In this document: positions 32,322 to 41,279 of the stretch, in pieces
How positions within the stretch are numbered: position 1 is the stretch's first letter
How the letters are laid out: each line of letters opens with the position of its first letter
The notes under the pieces: model-generated
The model's database searches: none
Told to the model about the DNA's origin: nothing
The model's input: only the letters and a program-made list of their open reading frames with translations
Position numbers and translations under genes: made by a program
Origin: CADCWK01 sp964244115
GTDB taxonomy: Bacteria > Chloroflexota > Chloroflexia > Thermomicrobiales > UBA6265
Assembly: GCA_964244115.1 (NCBI GenBank)
Contig: CAXTHM010000005.1
Location: 1-64,000 of the forward strand
Reading direction: 5' to 3'
Length of the DNA: 64,000 bases

Positions 32322-34241
32322 TTACGAATAGATCGCGATCTGCTCGTCGACGAAGTCGCGGGTCCGGCCGAAGAACCAGCACCACTCACCGCTGTCGTCC
32401 TGAACGAGGCGGACGACCTCCGCGACGGTCGAGGAGGCGCCGTTCTGGGTGAGGGTGTAGGTGAAGGCGATCTCGGCGGTCTGCGGGTAGGTCTCGCCGG
32501 TCACGCCCCACGTCCACGGGATCAGTTCGACCCCGGTCACGGTCATGTCGCTGGCGTCGATGCCGGCGTAGTAGTCCGTGAACCAGCCGACGACGACCTG
32601 CTCCGGGATGATCGCCCGGGCGTCGGGGTGCATCGACTGGTACATGGCGGAGAAGTCACCGGCGAACTCCTGATCGGAGATGGCGACCGCCTTAGTGATC
32701 GCGTCGTTCTCCAGCGACGAGGCGTCGTTGCTGGACGACTGGTTGGCCGTAGAGGTAATGGTGTTGCTGGAAGACGCATCCGTCGACTCTTCTCCTCCGG
32801 GAGATCCACCGTTGGATGCTGTCGGATCAACTGCATCAGGCGGAAGAGTCAGAATGCGACCATTGTCGAAAGTCCACCCCCACCTTCCTTCCGCAAGTGC
32901 GCCGAATCCGGCAATGGCAAGGAATACATTGGCAGAGTAATTTCCTGACTGATCCGTTATCAGAAATGTGGCATCCAACACGATACTCTCGCCTGCGTTT
33001 AAGATCACCCGCTGACTGCCAAAGTCATTCCACGATTGCACCTCCCAAATTCCTCGGAGATCATCGTACATACGCAAGGCAGAAGATGACACCGAAAAGT
33101 CCACTCGACCATTTGTTGTGTTTTCGTACTTTAGTATGACCTCGACGAATCCCCCGTTAGCGGTGGCATTGACGGTCAGGCGACTTGTTCCTGTATCCCA
33201 AGCCTCTCCCGATTGGAGAATCGTCCCTGAAGGTGTTTCTAGATCGGACGTAGGAGTAGGTGGTTGAGTCGGAGTGTTTGTTGGTGGAATCTGCGTGGCG
33301 GTCTGCTCAACCGTCGCGGTCGCCTCACTGGTCGCCGTCGCGGTCGGTTCGATGACCTCGACTAAGCCGGAGCCAGCTGGGACGATGCCGAACAGCAGGG
33401 CGGCCACGTCACCGTCGCCCTCGTTCCGGGCGGTCAGGGCGACGCCGGCAGGAAGAACGACGCCGCGACCCTCCTGGACGGTGCCCTCGACGCCGGACGG
33501 GCTGGTCACGGTCAGGTCGCCGGACTCGAGGTAGAGCCCGGTCGGGCCGTTGAGGGTGTTGTCGCCGGTGTCGGCGCCGGGGGCGAAGACGGCCTCGGTC
33601 AGGTAGAAGACCGCGTCCCCGGGCAGGTCGTCGCGGATCGGCCCCTCGGCCAGGATCTCCGTCTCGACCCCGACGATGCCGGCGTCCGTATCCGTCTCGG
33701 TCATGGCGACCGGGGTGCCGCTGACAGGGGTGCCGCTGGCGGGTGTCCCGTCGCGAGGTCCGGTCGCGTCGGCGGTCGTGGTGCCGGCGGCCGCGGCGTC
33801 GGCGGAGCGGACCGTGACGCGGAGCAGGGTCGCGTCGGTGTCGGTCTGGTTGCTGATCGCGATGATCGAGCCGGGCTGGAGCAGCGAGCCGTCGCCACCG
33901 GACAGCTTCGAGCTGAAGCCGAAGTCGTCGGCGATCTCGATCTCCCCGGCGGTGACCTGAATGATTTCCGGCGCGGCGAGGGCGCCGTCGCCACCGAGCA
34001 ACCCGCCCGGCGCGATCGTGATCTGCTCCAGCCGGAGGACGGCGGGAGCGTCCGGGAAGCCGGTGGCGCCATCGCTGACGAGGTCGGTCAGGGTGATCCC
34101 GGCCGGGAGGCCACCGGCGAGGACGGAATCCGACGCGGCGGGTGTGCCGTCACCCTGCCGGGCGAGGGTCTGCGACCCGATCAGCGAGAGCAGCGTGACT
34201 AGGACCATCGTGATGGCGACGAAGCGCTTCGCGGATCGCAT
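32322..34241 (-). CDS. Large secreted mosaic protein with cupin-like, linker and NTF2-like parts
   Basis: A 639-residue protein with a signal peptide (residues 1-28). Residues ~30-330 hold two cupin-like beta units (E-Q-I-T-I-A-P-G-G-L-L, E-G-R-G-V-V-L-P-A-G-V-A) separated by G-T-P-A-S-G-T-P-V-S-G-T-P-V. A T-A-T-A-T-S-E-A-T linker leads to a domain with E-V-I-L-K-Y-E-N-T-T that resembles extracellular beta-sandwich (DUF4352-like) modules. The C-terminus is NTF2-like (M-Y-Q-S-M-H-P-D-A-R to W-C-W-F-F-G-R). The middle domain (about 32,770-33,330) is visibly poorer in G+C than both ends, suggesting domain acquisition. The start at 34241 has GGAGG upstream. Confidence 0.65.
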   Translation of the reverse strand: MRSAKRFVAITMVLVTLLSLIGSQTLARQGDGTPAASDSVLAGGLPAGITLTDLVSDGATGFPDAPAVLRLEQITIAPGGLLGGDGALAAPEIIQVTAGEIEIADDFGFSSKLSGGDGSLLQPGSIIAISNQTDTDATLLRVTVRSADAAAAGTTTADATGPRDGTPASGTPVSGTPVAMTETDTDAGIVGVETEILAEGPIRDDLPGDAVFYLTEAVFAPGADTGDNTLNGPTGLYLESGDLTVTSPSGVEGTVQEGRGVVLPAGVALTARNEGDGDVAALLFGIVPAGSGLVEVIEPTATATSEATATVEQTATQIPPTNTPTQPPTPTSDLETPSGTILQSGEAWDTGTSRLTVNATANGGFVEVILKYENTTNGRVDFSVSSSALRMYDDLRGIWEVQSWNDFGSQRVILNAGESIVLDATFLITDQSGNYSANVFLAIAGFGALAEGRWGWTFDNGRILTLPPDAVDPTASNGGSPGGEESTDASSSNTITSTANQSSSNDASSLENDAITKAVAISDQEFAGDFSAMYQSMHPDARAIIPEQVVVGWFTDYYAGIDASDMTVTGVELIPWTWGVTGETYPQTAEIAFTYTLTQNGASSTVAEVVRLVQDDSGEWCWFFGRTRDFVDEQIAIYS

Positions 34242-34656
34242 CGGGTCGACCTCCAGCAGGGCAGCAGGGCGGCGGGACACACGCCCGGTCAGCACGACGC
34301 GACGTGGCACAGCGCCAGCGCATCCGTGATCCGACCGGGGCAAGTACCACCATGCTACGGAGATCCGGCGATCTGAACAGGAAGAAATCACAGGAATCGC
34401 GTTGGGTTTGCCCGATTGCCGGACGTTAACGTGGCTGATGGCGAGTAGATGGACGTGCTGATCGCGAGCGAGACGGCGCCTCGCGAAGCGAGCGCCATGT
34501 CCCTACGAAGACATCGGTCCTACCCACATCAGGGAGGCGAAGCCGACAGACGAAAGCCCCTCTCCATCCGCAGATGGGGTTTGGGGTGGGGTCAACAGGA
34601 AGGCGAAGCCGATAAACAAAAGCCCCTCTCCATCCGCAGATGGGGTGGGGGAGGGG
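34242..34656. other. Upstream region and tandem repeat A
   Basis: This region contains the promoter of the 32322 gene (about 34242-34440, AT-richer near 34400) and then two tandem family A units (34534-34658). No gene was seen. Confidence 0.6.
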
Positions 34657-34658
34657 TC
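34534..34658 (+). repeat. Tandem pair of family A units
   Basis: Two adjacent ~64-bp copies both read AGGCGAAGCCGA, then CCCCTCTCCATCCGCAGATG, then G/T-rich GGGG runs. The same AGGCGAAGCCGA lead-in occurs at 53619 before another unit. Confidence 0.85.
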
Positions 34659-34974
34659 AAACCCGGACGACGACGGTCTTCGCCACCCGGTCGCCGACGC
34701 GCTGCCGCCGGTCCGACGACGTCGCAACGATCAGACCGACGAGGCCGACCAGGAAGGTGTCGACGAGCAGGAGCAGGGAGCGGACGACGGCCTGGCCGAC
34801 GGTGATCGATCCGCCGTCGACGGAGACGACCCGCAGGTGCAGGGCGCGCTTGCCGGGCGTGGCGCCGGTCCTGGCCTCCATCCCGACCCAGTAGCGCGGG
34901 CCGGCCAGCCAGAGCAGGACCGCTGTCAGGCCGGTCGCGCCGAACGCGACCTCGCCCCCCCGCCCCGGCCCGCT
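34657..34974 (-). pseudogene. RDD-family membrane protein fragment without a start
   Basis: The translation A-R-T-G-A-T-P-G-K-R-A-L-H-L-R-V-V, then S-L-L-L-L-V-D-T-F-L-V and R-R-Q-R-V-G-D-R-V-A-K-T-V-V-V is the second half of an RDD domain. The first half (the R-R-x-x-A-x-x-x-D helix) is absent. Upstream in the same frame there is no ATG, GTG or TTG until the terminator hairpin of the next gene. A C7/G7 run near 34955-34961 might mark a frameshift, but other frames upstream do not restore RDD sequence. Confidence 0.6.
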
Positions 34975-35114
34975 GTCCGGGGTCTGGTCCCTGCCAGTCG
35001 TTTCGTTGCTGGCAAGGAAGGAATGCCAGGCGGGAACGATCCGTTCCCGGGAGAGTCCGGTTTCGATGCGGACGCCGGGTCGTCGTCCGATCCCGACGCG
35101 CCCGAAAACGACCA

Positions 35115-35160
35115 CCCCCACCCTGGTTCCACACAGCGTCGTGTGGAACCAGGATGGGGG
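35115..35160 (-). terminator. Terminator of the peptide-binding protein gene
   Basis: 35115-35134 pairs with 35141-35160 (20-base arms, one mismatch) around AGCGTC, 20 bp after the stop codon of the minus-strand gene. Confidence 0.75.
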
Positions 35161-35180
35161 TGTATGAGTCGCTGAAGTGC

Positions 35181-36950
35181 CTAGCCGCGGCCGGACGGAG
35201 CGCCCTCGCCGAGGTAGAGCTCGTCCGGCACCGTGCAGAAGGTCGAGAAACCCGGCCAGTGCAGGTTGGTCAGGCCGTTGCGGTCCGGCTCCAGGAACGG
35301 GCCGGTGACGTACGGCTTGATCAACTGGACCGGCGTCTCGTGGTAGACGAAGACCGCCGGCACGTCCGTCACCAGGGTGCGCTCGGCCTCCTGGAACATC
35401 GCGATCCGCTCCTCCGTCGGCCCGGTGAAGACGTTGGCGGCACCGAACTGCTGGAGATAGGTCTCGTTGACCCACGGGTGACGGCCGTTGTTCCAGACGC
35501 CGAGCATGTTGCCCGGATCGAGGTAATCCATGCCGTAGGAGACGGCGCCGAACGGGATGTCCTTGATCTGGGCGGTGAAGGCCGCCTGGTCGATGTTGCT
35601 CAGTTCGACCGGGATGCCGAGGATCTCGGTGATCCCGGCCGCGATCGCGGCCGCGACGGTCTGGTTGAGGGGGCTCTCGTTGCGCAGCAGCATCGTCTGG
35701 GCTGGGAAGCCGACCCCCTCGGGGAAGCCCGCCTCGGCCAGCAGCGCTCGTGCCATGTCCGGGTCGTAGGACTGGATGGAGCTCAGCGCCTCGCCATTGG
35801 CGGCCGGGAAGCCCGGTGCCAGGAACGAGTAGGCCGGGACGCCCGAGCGCTTCAGGACCGCCGCGGTGATCGCGTCCCGGTCGACGGCGTGGCTGAAGGC
35901 CTGCCGGACGAGCAGGTTATCGAACGGCGCCGCCCGCGTGTCGAAGAACAGGTACCAGGTCCGGAAGTCGCCGACCGACTGGTACAGTTCCTGGCTCATC
36001 ACCGGGTCGGATTCGGCCAGCTGGAGCTCCTGCGGGGCCAGCCCCTGCATGTGATCGATCTCGCCAGCCTGATAGAGCGTGAAGAAGGTGTTCTGGGAGG
36101 CCAGGTTGAGGACGATCGTCTCGACCGTCGCCCGCACCTTGCCGGTGTAGTTCGGGTTACGGCGGTAGACGATCCGCTGGTCACGGGAGAACTCCTCGAT
36201 CGTGTACGGACCGGCGGAGACGGCCGTCGCCGGGTCGGAGTTGTACATCGGACCGACGCTGTCCAGCGCGGCGGCCGAGAGCGGCACCGAGTAGAGCATC
36301 ATCGACGGCAGGTAGGGGGCCGCGGCAACCGTCTCGACGATGAGCTGGTTGGGGTTCGCGCCCTGCCGGACACCGATCTGGTCCGGAGTCACCGTCCCCT
36401 CGACCGCCTCACCGAAGTTGACGATGATCCCGGTGAAGAACCAGGCGAAGTCCCAGACGTGAGCCGGATCGGCGCCGTACTGGAAGCTGCGGACGTAGTC
36501 GTTGGCGGTAACCGGGTTGCCGTCGTCCCACATCAGACCCGGGTCCAGCTCGAAGGTCCAGACGGTCGCCTCGGCGTTGCCAGACCACGATGTCGCGGCG
36601 GCCGGGATGATGTCGAAGTTGCGGTCCATCCGGACGAGCGGATCGGAGAACAGGTCGGCGATCGCCGGCCGCTGGTAGACCTGTTCGAAGAAGTCGAAGA
36701 CGCGGGCGATCGTCGGGTCGGACGCCATGATGAAGACCTGGTCCTCGGCCGGAGCGGCACCAGCGGGAGGGGTGCCCTGGGCCAGCAGGGTCGCGGGTGA
36801 CATCGGCAGGAGCGAGGACGCCCCGGCCGGCATCTTCATCGCCGCCATCGCCGCCGCCGCGCCGGCCATGCCCCCGATCAGTTGGCGCCTGGTCGTCGGG
36901 TGGAGCCGCAGCATCGGGTTGGTCGAGTCGTGCACGCCGTCGTGGGTCAT
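35181..36950 (-). CDS. ABC transporter substrate-binding protein, peptide/oligopeptide type (SBP_bac_5)
   Basis: A 589-residue extracytoplasmic binding protein. The leader carries T-T-R-R-Q-L-I-G-G and a hydrophobic Ala-rich core, a twin-arginine-like signal. The OppA/DppA-type fold is recognisable from R-N-F-D-I-I-P-A-A-A-T-S-W, F-E-L-D-P-G-L-M-W-D-D-G, T-A-N-D-Y-V-R-S-F-Q-Y, V-R-Q-A-F-S-H-A-V-D-R-D and P-A-V-F-V-Y-H-E. It should deliver peptides or similar oligomers to an ABC permease, but no permease or ATPase gene is nearby, so it is an orphan. ATG 36950 has AAGGAG upstream. A strong hairpin follows the gene. Confidence 0.9.
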   Translation of the reverse strand: MTHDGVHDSTNPMLRLHPTTRRQLIGGMAGAAAAMAAMKMPAGASSLLPMSPATLLAQGTPPAGAAPAEDQVFIMASDPTIARVFDFFEQVYQRPAIADLFSDPLVRMDRNFDIIPAAATSWSGNAEATVWTFELDPGLMWDDGNPVTANDYVRSFQYGADPAHVWDFAWFFTGIIVNFGEAVEGTVTPDQIGVRQGANPNQLIVETVAAAPYLPSMMLYSVPLSAAALDSVGPMYNSDPATAVSAGPYTIEEFSRDQRIVYRRNPNYTGKVRATVETIVLNLASQNTFFTLYQAGEIDHMQGLAPQELQLAESDPVMSQELYQSVGDFRTWYLFFDTRAAPFDNLLVRQAFSHAVDRDAITAAVLKRSGVPAYSFLAPGFPAANGEALSSIQSYDPDMARALLAEAGFPEGVGFPAQTMLLRNESPLNQTVAAAIAAGITEILGIPVELSNIDQAAFTAQIKDIPFGAVSYGMDYLDPGNMLGVWNNGRHPWVNETYLQQFGAANVFTGPTEERIAMFQEAERTLVTDVPAVFVYHETPVQLIKPYVTGPFLEPDRNGLTNLHWPGFSTFCTVPDELYLGEGAPSGRG

Positions 36951-37361
36951 CGTCGAAGCTCCTTGGGTCAGGTGGCAAGCGTCGCCGGGTCGCGGGTCCG
37001 GCCGGAGCAAGGGTGCCCTGTCGGGACCCCGGCGGTCGTCGTCTCGCGGGCGCGGCGCCTGCATGTCGAAGGAAAGTGGATGCAGTGTGCGGTGGTTCGC
37101 CCGTTCCCGCAAGAGCCGAACGCACAAATCTCGTCTCGATCGTCGCCGACACCATCTGTATGGCGGAACGATGCTTTCTAAGCCAGTCAACCGCCCGATC
37201 GCCGCACCGTGTGCGCGACCGAGCCGAACCCCGCCTCGTCTCGACGCCGACCGGCATGGTCGTTGCGTCAGGACGAGTGCCGCATCCCACGGACGCACCC
37301 CGTGATCGATGGGTTCGGCGAGATCCCTTCCGGCCACCTCGGCTGGGTGGAAACGGCTTCA
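36951..37361. other. Divergent promoter region
   Basis: About 410 bp between the divergent substrate-binding-protein and flavin-reductase-like genes. G+C dips near 37080-37190. No repeat or gene was recognised. Confidence 0.4.
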
Positions 37362-38036
37362 ATGAGAGATGGATGCATCAGGATGGGCGAAGCAACCGCG
37401 ACCGCGTCCCGGCAGTGGATCGTCGGCGAGAGCGACCCGCGCCAGATCGCCGGGATCGTCAAGGCGTCGGTCGTGCCCCGGCCGATCGCCTGGGTCTCGA
37501 CCCGCGGCGCCGATGGGGTCGGCAACATCGCCCCGCACTCCTATTTCATGACGCTCGCCGACGTGCCGCCGGTGCTCGGCTTCGTCAGCAGCGGCCGCAA
37601 GGACACGCTGCGGAACATCGAGGCGACCGGCGACTACGTCATCAACATCCTCGGGGACGACCTCACCGAGGCGATGAACCTGACCTCGGCCGACTTCCCG
37701 GCCAGTGAGGACGAGTTCCTCTGGGCCGGCCTGACGCCGGAGCCGTCGGAGAGCGTCGCGGCGCCCCGGGTGGCGGAGGCGCCGGTCGCCTTCGAGCTCC
37801 GCCACCGCGAGACCCGCGACTACGGCACCGCCGACGCGCCCAGCTACCTGATCGTCGGCGACGTCGTCCGGATCCGCGTCCACGGCCGGGTCCTCGACGG
37901 CCACCATGTCCTGCCGGAGCAGCTCCGCGCCGTCGCCCGGATGGGTGGCCCGGCGACGTACGTCCGGACGACCGACCGGTTCGACATCGATCGGCCATCG
38001 TGGGACGCCGTCAGGGAAACGATCGTGCGTCCCTGA
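37362..38036 (+). CDS. Flavin reductase-like split-barrel protein
   Basis: A 224-residue FMN-binding split-barrel protein of the flavin reductase-like family. Characteristic pieces are I-V-K-A-S-V-V-P-R-P-I-A-W-V-S-T near residue 30, N-I-A-P-H-S-Y-F near 52, G-R-K-D-T-L-R-N-I-E-A-T-G-D-Y-V-I-N near 77 and the C-terminal I-V-G-D-V-V-R-I-R-V-H. It would bind FMN and perhaps reduce flavin for an oxygenase. The next gene, a ring-cleaving dioxygenase, starts 75 bp downstream, so the pair may degrade an aromatic or quinone. ATG 37362 and ATG 37383 are both possible starts. Confidence 0.85.
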   Translation: MRDGCIRMGEATATASRQWIVGESDPRQIAGIVKASVVPRPIAWVSTRGADGVGNIAPHSYFMTLADVPPVLGFVSSGRKDTLRNIEATGDYVINILGDDLTEAMNLTSADFPASEDEFLWAGLTPEPSESVAAPRVAEAPVAFELRHRETRDYGTADAPSYLIVGDVVRIRVHGRVLDGHHVLPEQLRAVARMGGPATYVRTTDRFDIDRPSWDAVRETIVRP

Positions 38037-38110
38037 GCCAGGCGACGCGTCCGTCGCGACGCATCCACCCGAGATCACGCCGCACCTTGCCAGCTCAGGA
38101 GTCCGCCCCG

Positions 38111-39250
38111 ATGTCCGCCCCAGCTCCCGCCGCCGCTTCGACGGTCCCGATCGAACAGGCCGTCCGCGGTCTCCACCATCTGACGGCTGTCTCGACCGAC
38201 GCCGGCCGCTCCGTCGCCTGGTACACCGGGCTCCTCGGGCTCCGGCTCGTCGCCCGCTCGGTCGACCTCGACGACTGGCGCTCGCACGGCCTGTTCTTCG
38301 GGACGGGTGCGGACGGCGCGCCCGGCTCCCTGCTGACCCTGGTCGACTGGCCGGAGATGAAGCGCGGCAACCCCGGCATCGGCGGCACCCACCACCTCGC
38401 CTTCGCGACCGCCGATCGCGACACGCTCCTGCGCTGGAAGCGGTGGCTGACCGACCACGGCCAGCCCGTCGACGGCCCCTACGACCGGACCTACTTCACC
38501 AGCATCTACACGGAAGACCCCGACGGCCTGATCATCGAGATCGCGACCAACGGTCCAGGCTGGACCATCGACGAGGCGCCGGACCGGCTCGGCATCGAGG
38601 TCAAGCCGCCGCCGTTCGAGACGACCGCCGCCGGCCGCGACGAGCCCGCCATCGCCGCCGAGACCTGGCCGGAGCCCGTGTCCGCGATCGATGACGCCAT
38701 GCGGCTGGAGCGTTTCCACCATGTCACGGCGATCGGCACCCACCAACCGGAGATGGAGCGGCTCTGGGGCGACATCCTCGGGCTGCGGATGGTCAAACGG
38801 ACGCTGAACTTCGACGACCCGACCTCGCCCCATCTCTACTGGGGTGTTGGCGACGCCGCGCCGGGGACGATCGTGACGTTCTTCGTCCAGGATGCCAAGA
38901 CCCGCCGGCCGGCCCGCTCCGGCACCGGCGTGTCGCATCACTGGGCGCTGGAGGTGCCCGATGGCTCCCTGGGATTCTGGGTCGAGCGGCTGACGAACCA
39001 CGGCATCCAGGCGATGACGATCCAGGACCGCGGCGCCTTCCAGCGGGTCGCCTTCCGCAACCGCGACGGCATGATCGTCGAACTGGCGACGACCGGCCCT
39101 GGCCTCCCCGCCAGCGATGTCGCTAACCCGGCCAATCTCCCGCTCTGGCTGCCCGACCGGATCGAAGCCCATCGGGCGACGATCGAGGCCAACCTCTCGC
39201 CGCTCGTCATCCCCGACATCGCAAGCTTCGGCACCGGCCCCACCGCGTGA
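38111..39250 (+). CDS. Ring-cleaving dioxygenase / glyoxalase-fold protein (MhqO-like)
   Basis: A 379-residue protein with two vicinal-oxygen-chelate modules. Module 1 starts G-L-H-H-L-T-A-V-S and ends D-P-D-G-L-I-I-E-I. Module 2 starts R-F-H-H-V-T-A-I-G and ends N-R-D-G-M-I-V-E-L. The His...Glu pairs are the metal ligands expected of Fe(II) extradiol-type dioxygenases, and MhqO/MhqA-type proteins handle quinones and methylhydroquinone. The start at 38111 was chosen because the longer frame adds a basic leader overlapping the previous gene. The flavin reductase-like gene upstream supports a redox/aromatic role. Confidence 0.88.
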   Translation: MSAPAPAAASTVPIEQAVRGLHHLTAVSTDAGRSVAWYTGLLGLRLVARSVDLDDWRSHGLFFGTGADGAPGSLLTLVDWPEMKRGNPGIGGTHHLAFATADRDTLLRWKRWLTDHGQPVDGPYDRTYFTSIYTEDPDGLIIEIATNGPGWTIDEAPDRLGIEVKPPPFETTAAGRDEPAIAAETWPEPVSAIDDAMRLERFHHVTAIGTHQPEMERLWGDILGLRMVKRTLNFDDPTSPHLYWGVGDAAPGTIVTFFVQDAKTRRPARSGTGVSHHWALEVPDGSLGFWVERLTNHGIQAMTIQDRGAFQRVAFRNRDGMIVELATTGPGLPASDVANPANLPLWLPDRIEAHRATIEANLSPLVIPDIASFGTGPTA

Positions 39251-39284
39251 GCGATTCGCGGACGGCGTCACCGGCCCCCGCCAC

Positions 39285-40064
39285 ATGGTGAACCAGCCGG
39301 CGATCCCGCTGGAGACGCTGCACGGCCAGTGGTGCGACGCGATCGGACGGGATCTGGGTGACGACCTGGCCCTCGTCGAGGACACCGCGCCAGGCTACGA
39401 GCACACCTACGCCGCCGGCAAGGGGCGAGACCGGCGGCTGGTCGTCGTCTGCCCGTGGCACTGGCCGGCCTACAGCCACTACCAGTTCTGGGAACTCGTG
39501 TCCATCCCGTGGCTGGCCCGCCGGGCCGGTTACCGGGACTGGGTACTGGTCACCAACGCGGCCTGGACCGACTGGATCCTGCCGGCACTCCGGCCGCTCT
39601 ACGGTCAGGTCATCGTCGCCGACGATCCGCCGACCGCCGCCATCCGCGACTGGCTTCGCGCCGACCCGACGCCCATCATGCTGCCACCCGACCGGCCCGC
39701 CGGCCGGGTGTCGCTGGGCGAACCGACGCCTAAGCAGACGACGGTGACGCTCAAACAGGCCATCGCCGCGGCGCTCGGCCCCGACGCCCGGACCGGCTAC
39801 AAATTGCCAGCCCGGCTGGTCGAGGCGACCCTGCGGCCTAACGTCGCCCTGGACGACGGCCAGACCCTGATCTTCGCCAAATCCTTCCGCAATCCCGACG
39901 TGATCCACGAGGCCAAGATGCTGGCCGGCCGCGCCCTGCTCTGCCCCGACGGCACCCGGCCGATCGTCGTCATCGACGGCCGCTGGCGGGACGCCCCGGA
40001 CCTGATCGCGTCGGTTGGGGCCGATGTCTGCACCGTCGATCGACTACGAAAGCTATTGGGGTAG
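39285..40064 (+). CDS. Hypothetical protein
   Basis: A 259-residue soluble alpha/beta protein that I do not recognise. Landmarks: L-V-V-V-C-P-W-H-W-P-A-Y-S-H-Y near residue 46, a Trp-rich W-V-L-V-T-N-A-A-W-T-D-W-I-L segment near 84, and a conserved-looking C-terminus I-V-V-I-D-G-R-W-R-D-A-P-D-L-I. It has no signal peptide, membrane helix or clear catalytic motif. It lies 34 bp after the dioxygenase gene on the same strand and could be its cotranscribed partner. Base composition is typical of the genome. Confidence 0.65.
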   Translation: MVNQPAIPLETLHGQWCDAIGRDLGDDLALVEDTAPGYEHTYAAGKGRDRRLVVVCPWHWPAYSHYQFWELVSIPWLARRAGYRDWVLVTNAAWTDWILPALRPLYGQVIVADDPPTAAIRDWLRADPTPIMLPPDRPAGRVSLGEPTPKQTTVTLKQAIAAALGPDARTGYKLPARLVEATLRPNVALDDGQTLIFAKSFRNPDVIHEAKMLAGRALLCPDGTRPIVVIDGRWRDAPDLIASVGADVCTVDRLRKLLG

Positions 40065-40152
40065 AGCCGTCCGAGCTGGATTGATTTTCGCTCCAGAAAT
40101 GCACCGCTCTGTAAATAGGGCAGCCCATCATTCAGGTGCCGGTGGGCAGTCT

Positions 40153-40623
40153 CTAGCGACCTCGAAGCGATCGTTCGATGTTGAGCAGAGCGAAGAGACC
40201 TCTCAGGATGATGACGATGCCGAGAAAAGTACCGATCCCCGCCGCGACGATGTCCGCATTCGATGGCCCGACCGTCGCTGTCCTGGCGGTAGAGCTTCCA
40301 GGAATCGAGACATCGTTCCGCTGCGTTCCAACATAGACAGCGATCAGGATGGCTGGCAGGATCGCGCCGATGATCGCTGGCCACCAACCCAGCTGCTCAT
40401 TCACCGCTACGGCTGGCTGCTGATGGGGAGCGATATGGGCGTAGGGGCGCGGGTTCGTCAATTGATCATCTGCTTCCCAGCGTGACGCATAGAGGCGCTC
40501 TTCATTCACAGGTACTTTCTCCATGGGACGAGTCTTAGGCCGACCAATTCCGCAGTTGGGGCAGAAGCGGTCGTCCCCTTCGAACCGGGCGCCGCAGGCG
40601 TTGCAGAATGCGGCCACGTTCAT
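40153..40623 (-). CDS. Zinc-ribbon protein with two membrane helices
   Basis: A 156-residue protein. The N-terminal zinc ribbon has two C-x-x-C knuckles (F-C-N-A-C-G and F-C-P-N-C-G, residues ~6-26), followed by a polar linker and two membrane helices (about residues 80-99 and 126-147). Function is unknown; zinc-ribbon/membrane proteins of this type are usually uncharacterised. Its ATG overlaps the stop of the preceding zinc-ribbon gene by four bases (ATGA). It is last in the compact operon that begins with the nuclease-like gene. Confidence 0.7.
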   Translation of the reverse strand: MNVAAFCNACGARFEGDDRFCPNCGIGRPKTRPMEKVPVNEERLYASRWEADDQLTNPRPYAHIAPHQQPAVAVNEQLGWWPAIIGAILPAILIAVYVGTQRNDVSIPGSSTARTATVGPSNADIVAAGIGTFLGIVIILRGLFALLNIERSLRGR

Positions 40624-41279
40624 TGGAAGTCCCAGTCACGGGTTATCACCCAGTCGTTGTTATCGAGGACTGTCGCTGGAAGGGAAAACGCAGCCCGGTC
40701 GCCGATCACAAAAAGGTAGGTGTCTCTATCTGGCACGGTTACGGTGAAGCTAAGTCGACAGTTGCTTTCCGGCGTAATGACACCTGCACCCAATCGCGCC
40801 GACCCGATGATTTTGGCGTCCGTGTCCCCGACGCCAACATATGCGCCCTGGACCATGTCAGTCATGAACGCTCGGCCGGAGCAGACACTTCCAGTCGAGA
40901 CGAAGTTCTCTGGCTGGTGAATCAAGATACTTCCATGGATCATATGGCTCTGGCCTGACCCGCTGTCGGTGCCTGAACTCAGAAACGCCCACGTCACAAC
41001 CCCGACCACACCAACGATCACGATGAGCATGAACCATCCGAGCCGGTTGGTAGTCGGAGCCGCCGCTGGTGCCACATCGGCAGCCGATCGTTGCGCCATG
41101 GCTGATGACGCGCTGATATTCGGAGCAGCTCTCGGCGTGATGCTGGGCGGTGCGGACGCGCGCGGCGCACCGGAGAACCGACCCGTGTCGGAAATTCGAC
41201 GCGCACCACAGGATGAACAGAATCGATCCTTCGGTTCAAAGTGAGTTCCGCAGGCGTTGCAGAATAAGGCTGCGGTCAT
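40620..41279 (-). CDS. Zinc-ribbon membrane protein with extracytoplasmic domain
   Basis: A 219-residue protein. The N-terminal ribbon (F-C-N-A-C-G at ~6, F-C-S-S-C-G at ~20) is nearly identical in layout to the next gene's. A Pro/Ala/Ser-rich linker leads to one membrane helix at about residues 82-101. A C-terminal ~115-residue beta-rich domain with two cysteines (S-V-C-S-G-R, S-N-C-R-L-S) is presumably outside. Its ATG shares ATGA with the stop of a 27-codon ORF upstream. Its role may be as membrane partner of the nuclease-like protein, inferred from the operon only. Confidence 0.7.
   Translation of the reverse strand: MTAALFCNACGTHFEPKDRFCSSCGARRISDTGRFSGAPRASAPPSITPRAAPNISASSAMAQRSAADVAPAAAPTTNRLGWFMLIVIVGVVGVVTWAFLSSGTDSGSGQSHMIHGSILIHQPENFVSTGSVCSGRAFMTDMVQGAYVGVGDTDAKIIGSARLGAGVITPESNCRLSFTVTVPDRDTYLFVIGDRAAFSLPATVLDNNDWVITRDWDFQ

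Noticed and set aside
34534..34658. Tandem repeats as a CRISPR array
   Set aside because: Only two units, each a G/C hairpin without unique spacers, and no cas genes nearby.
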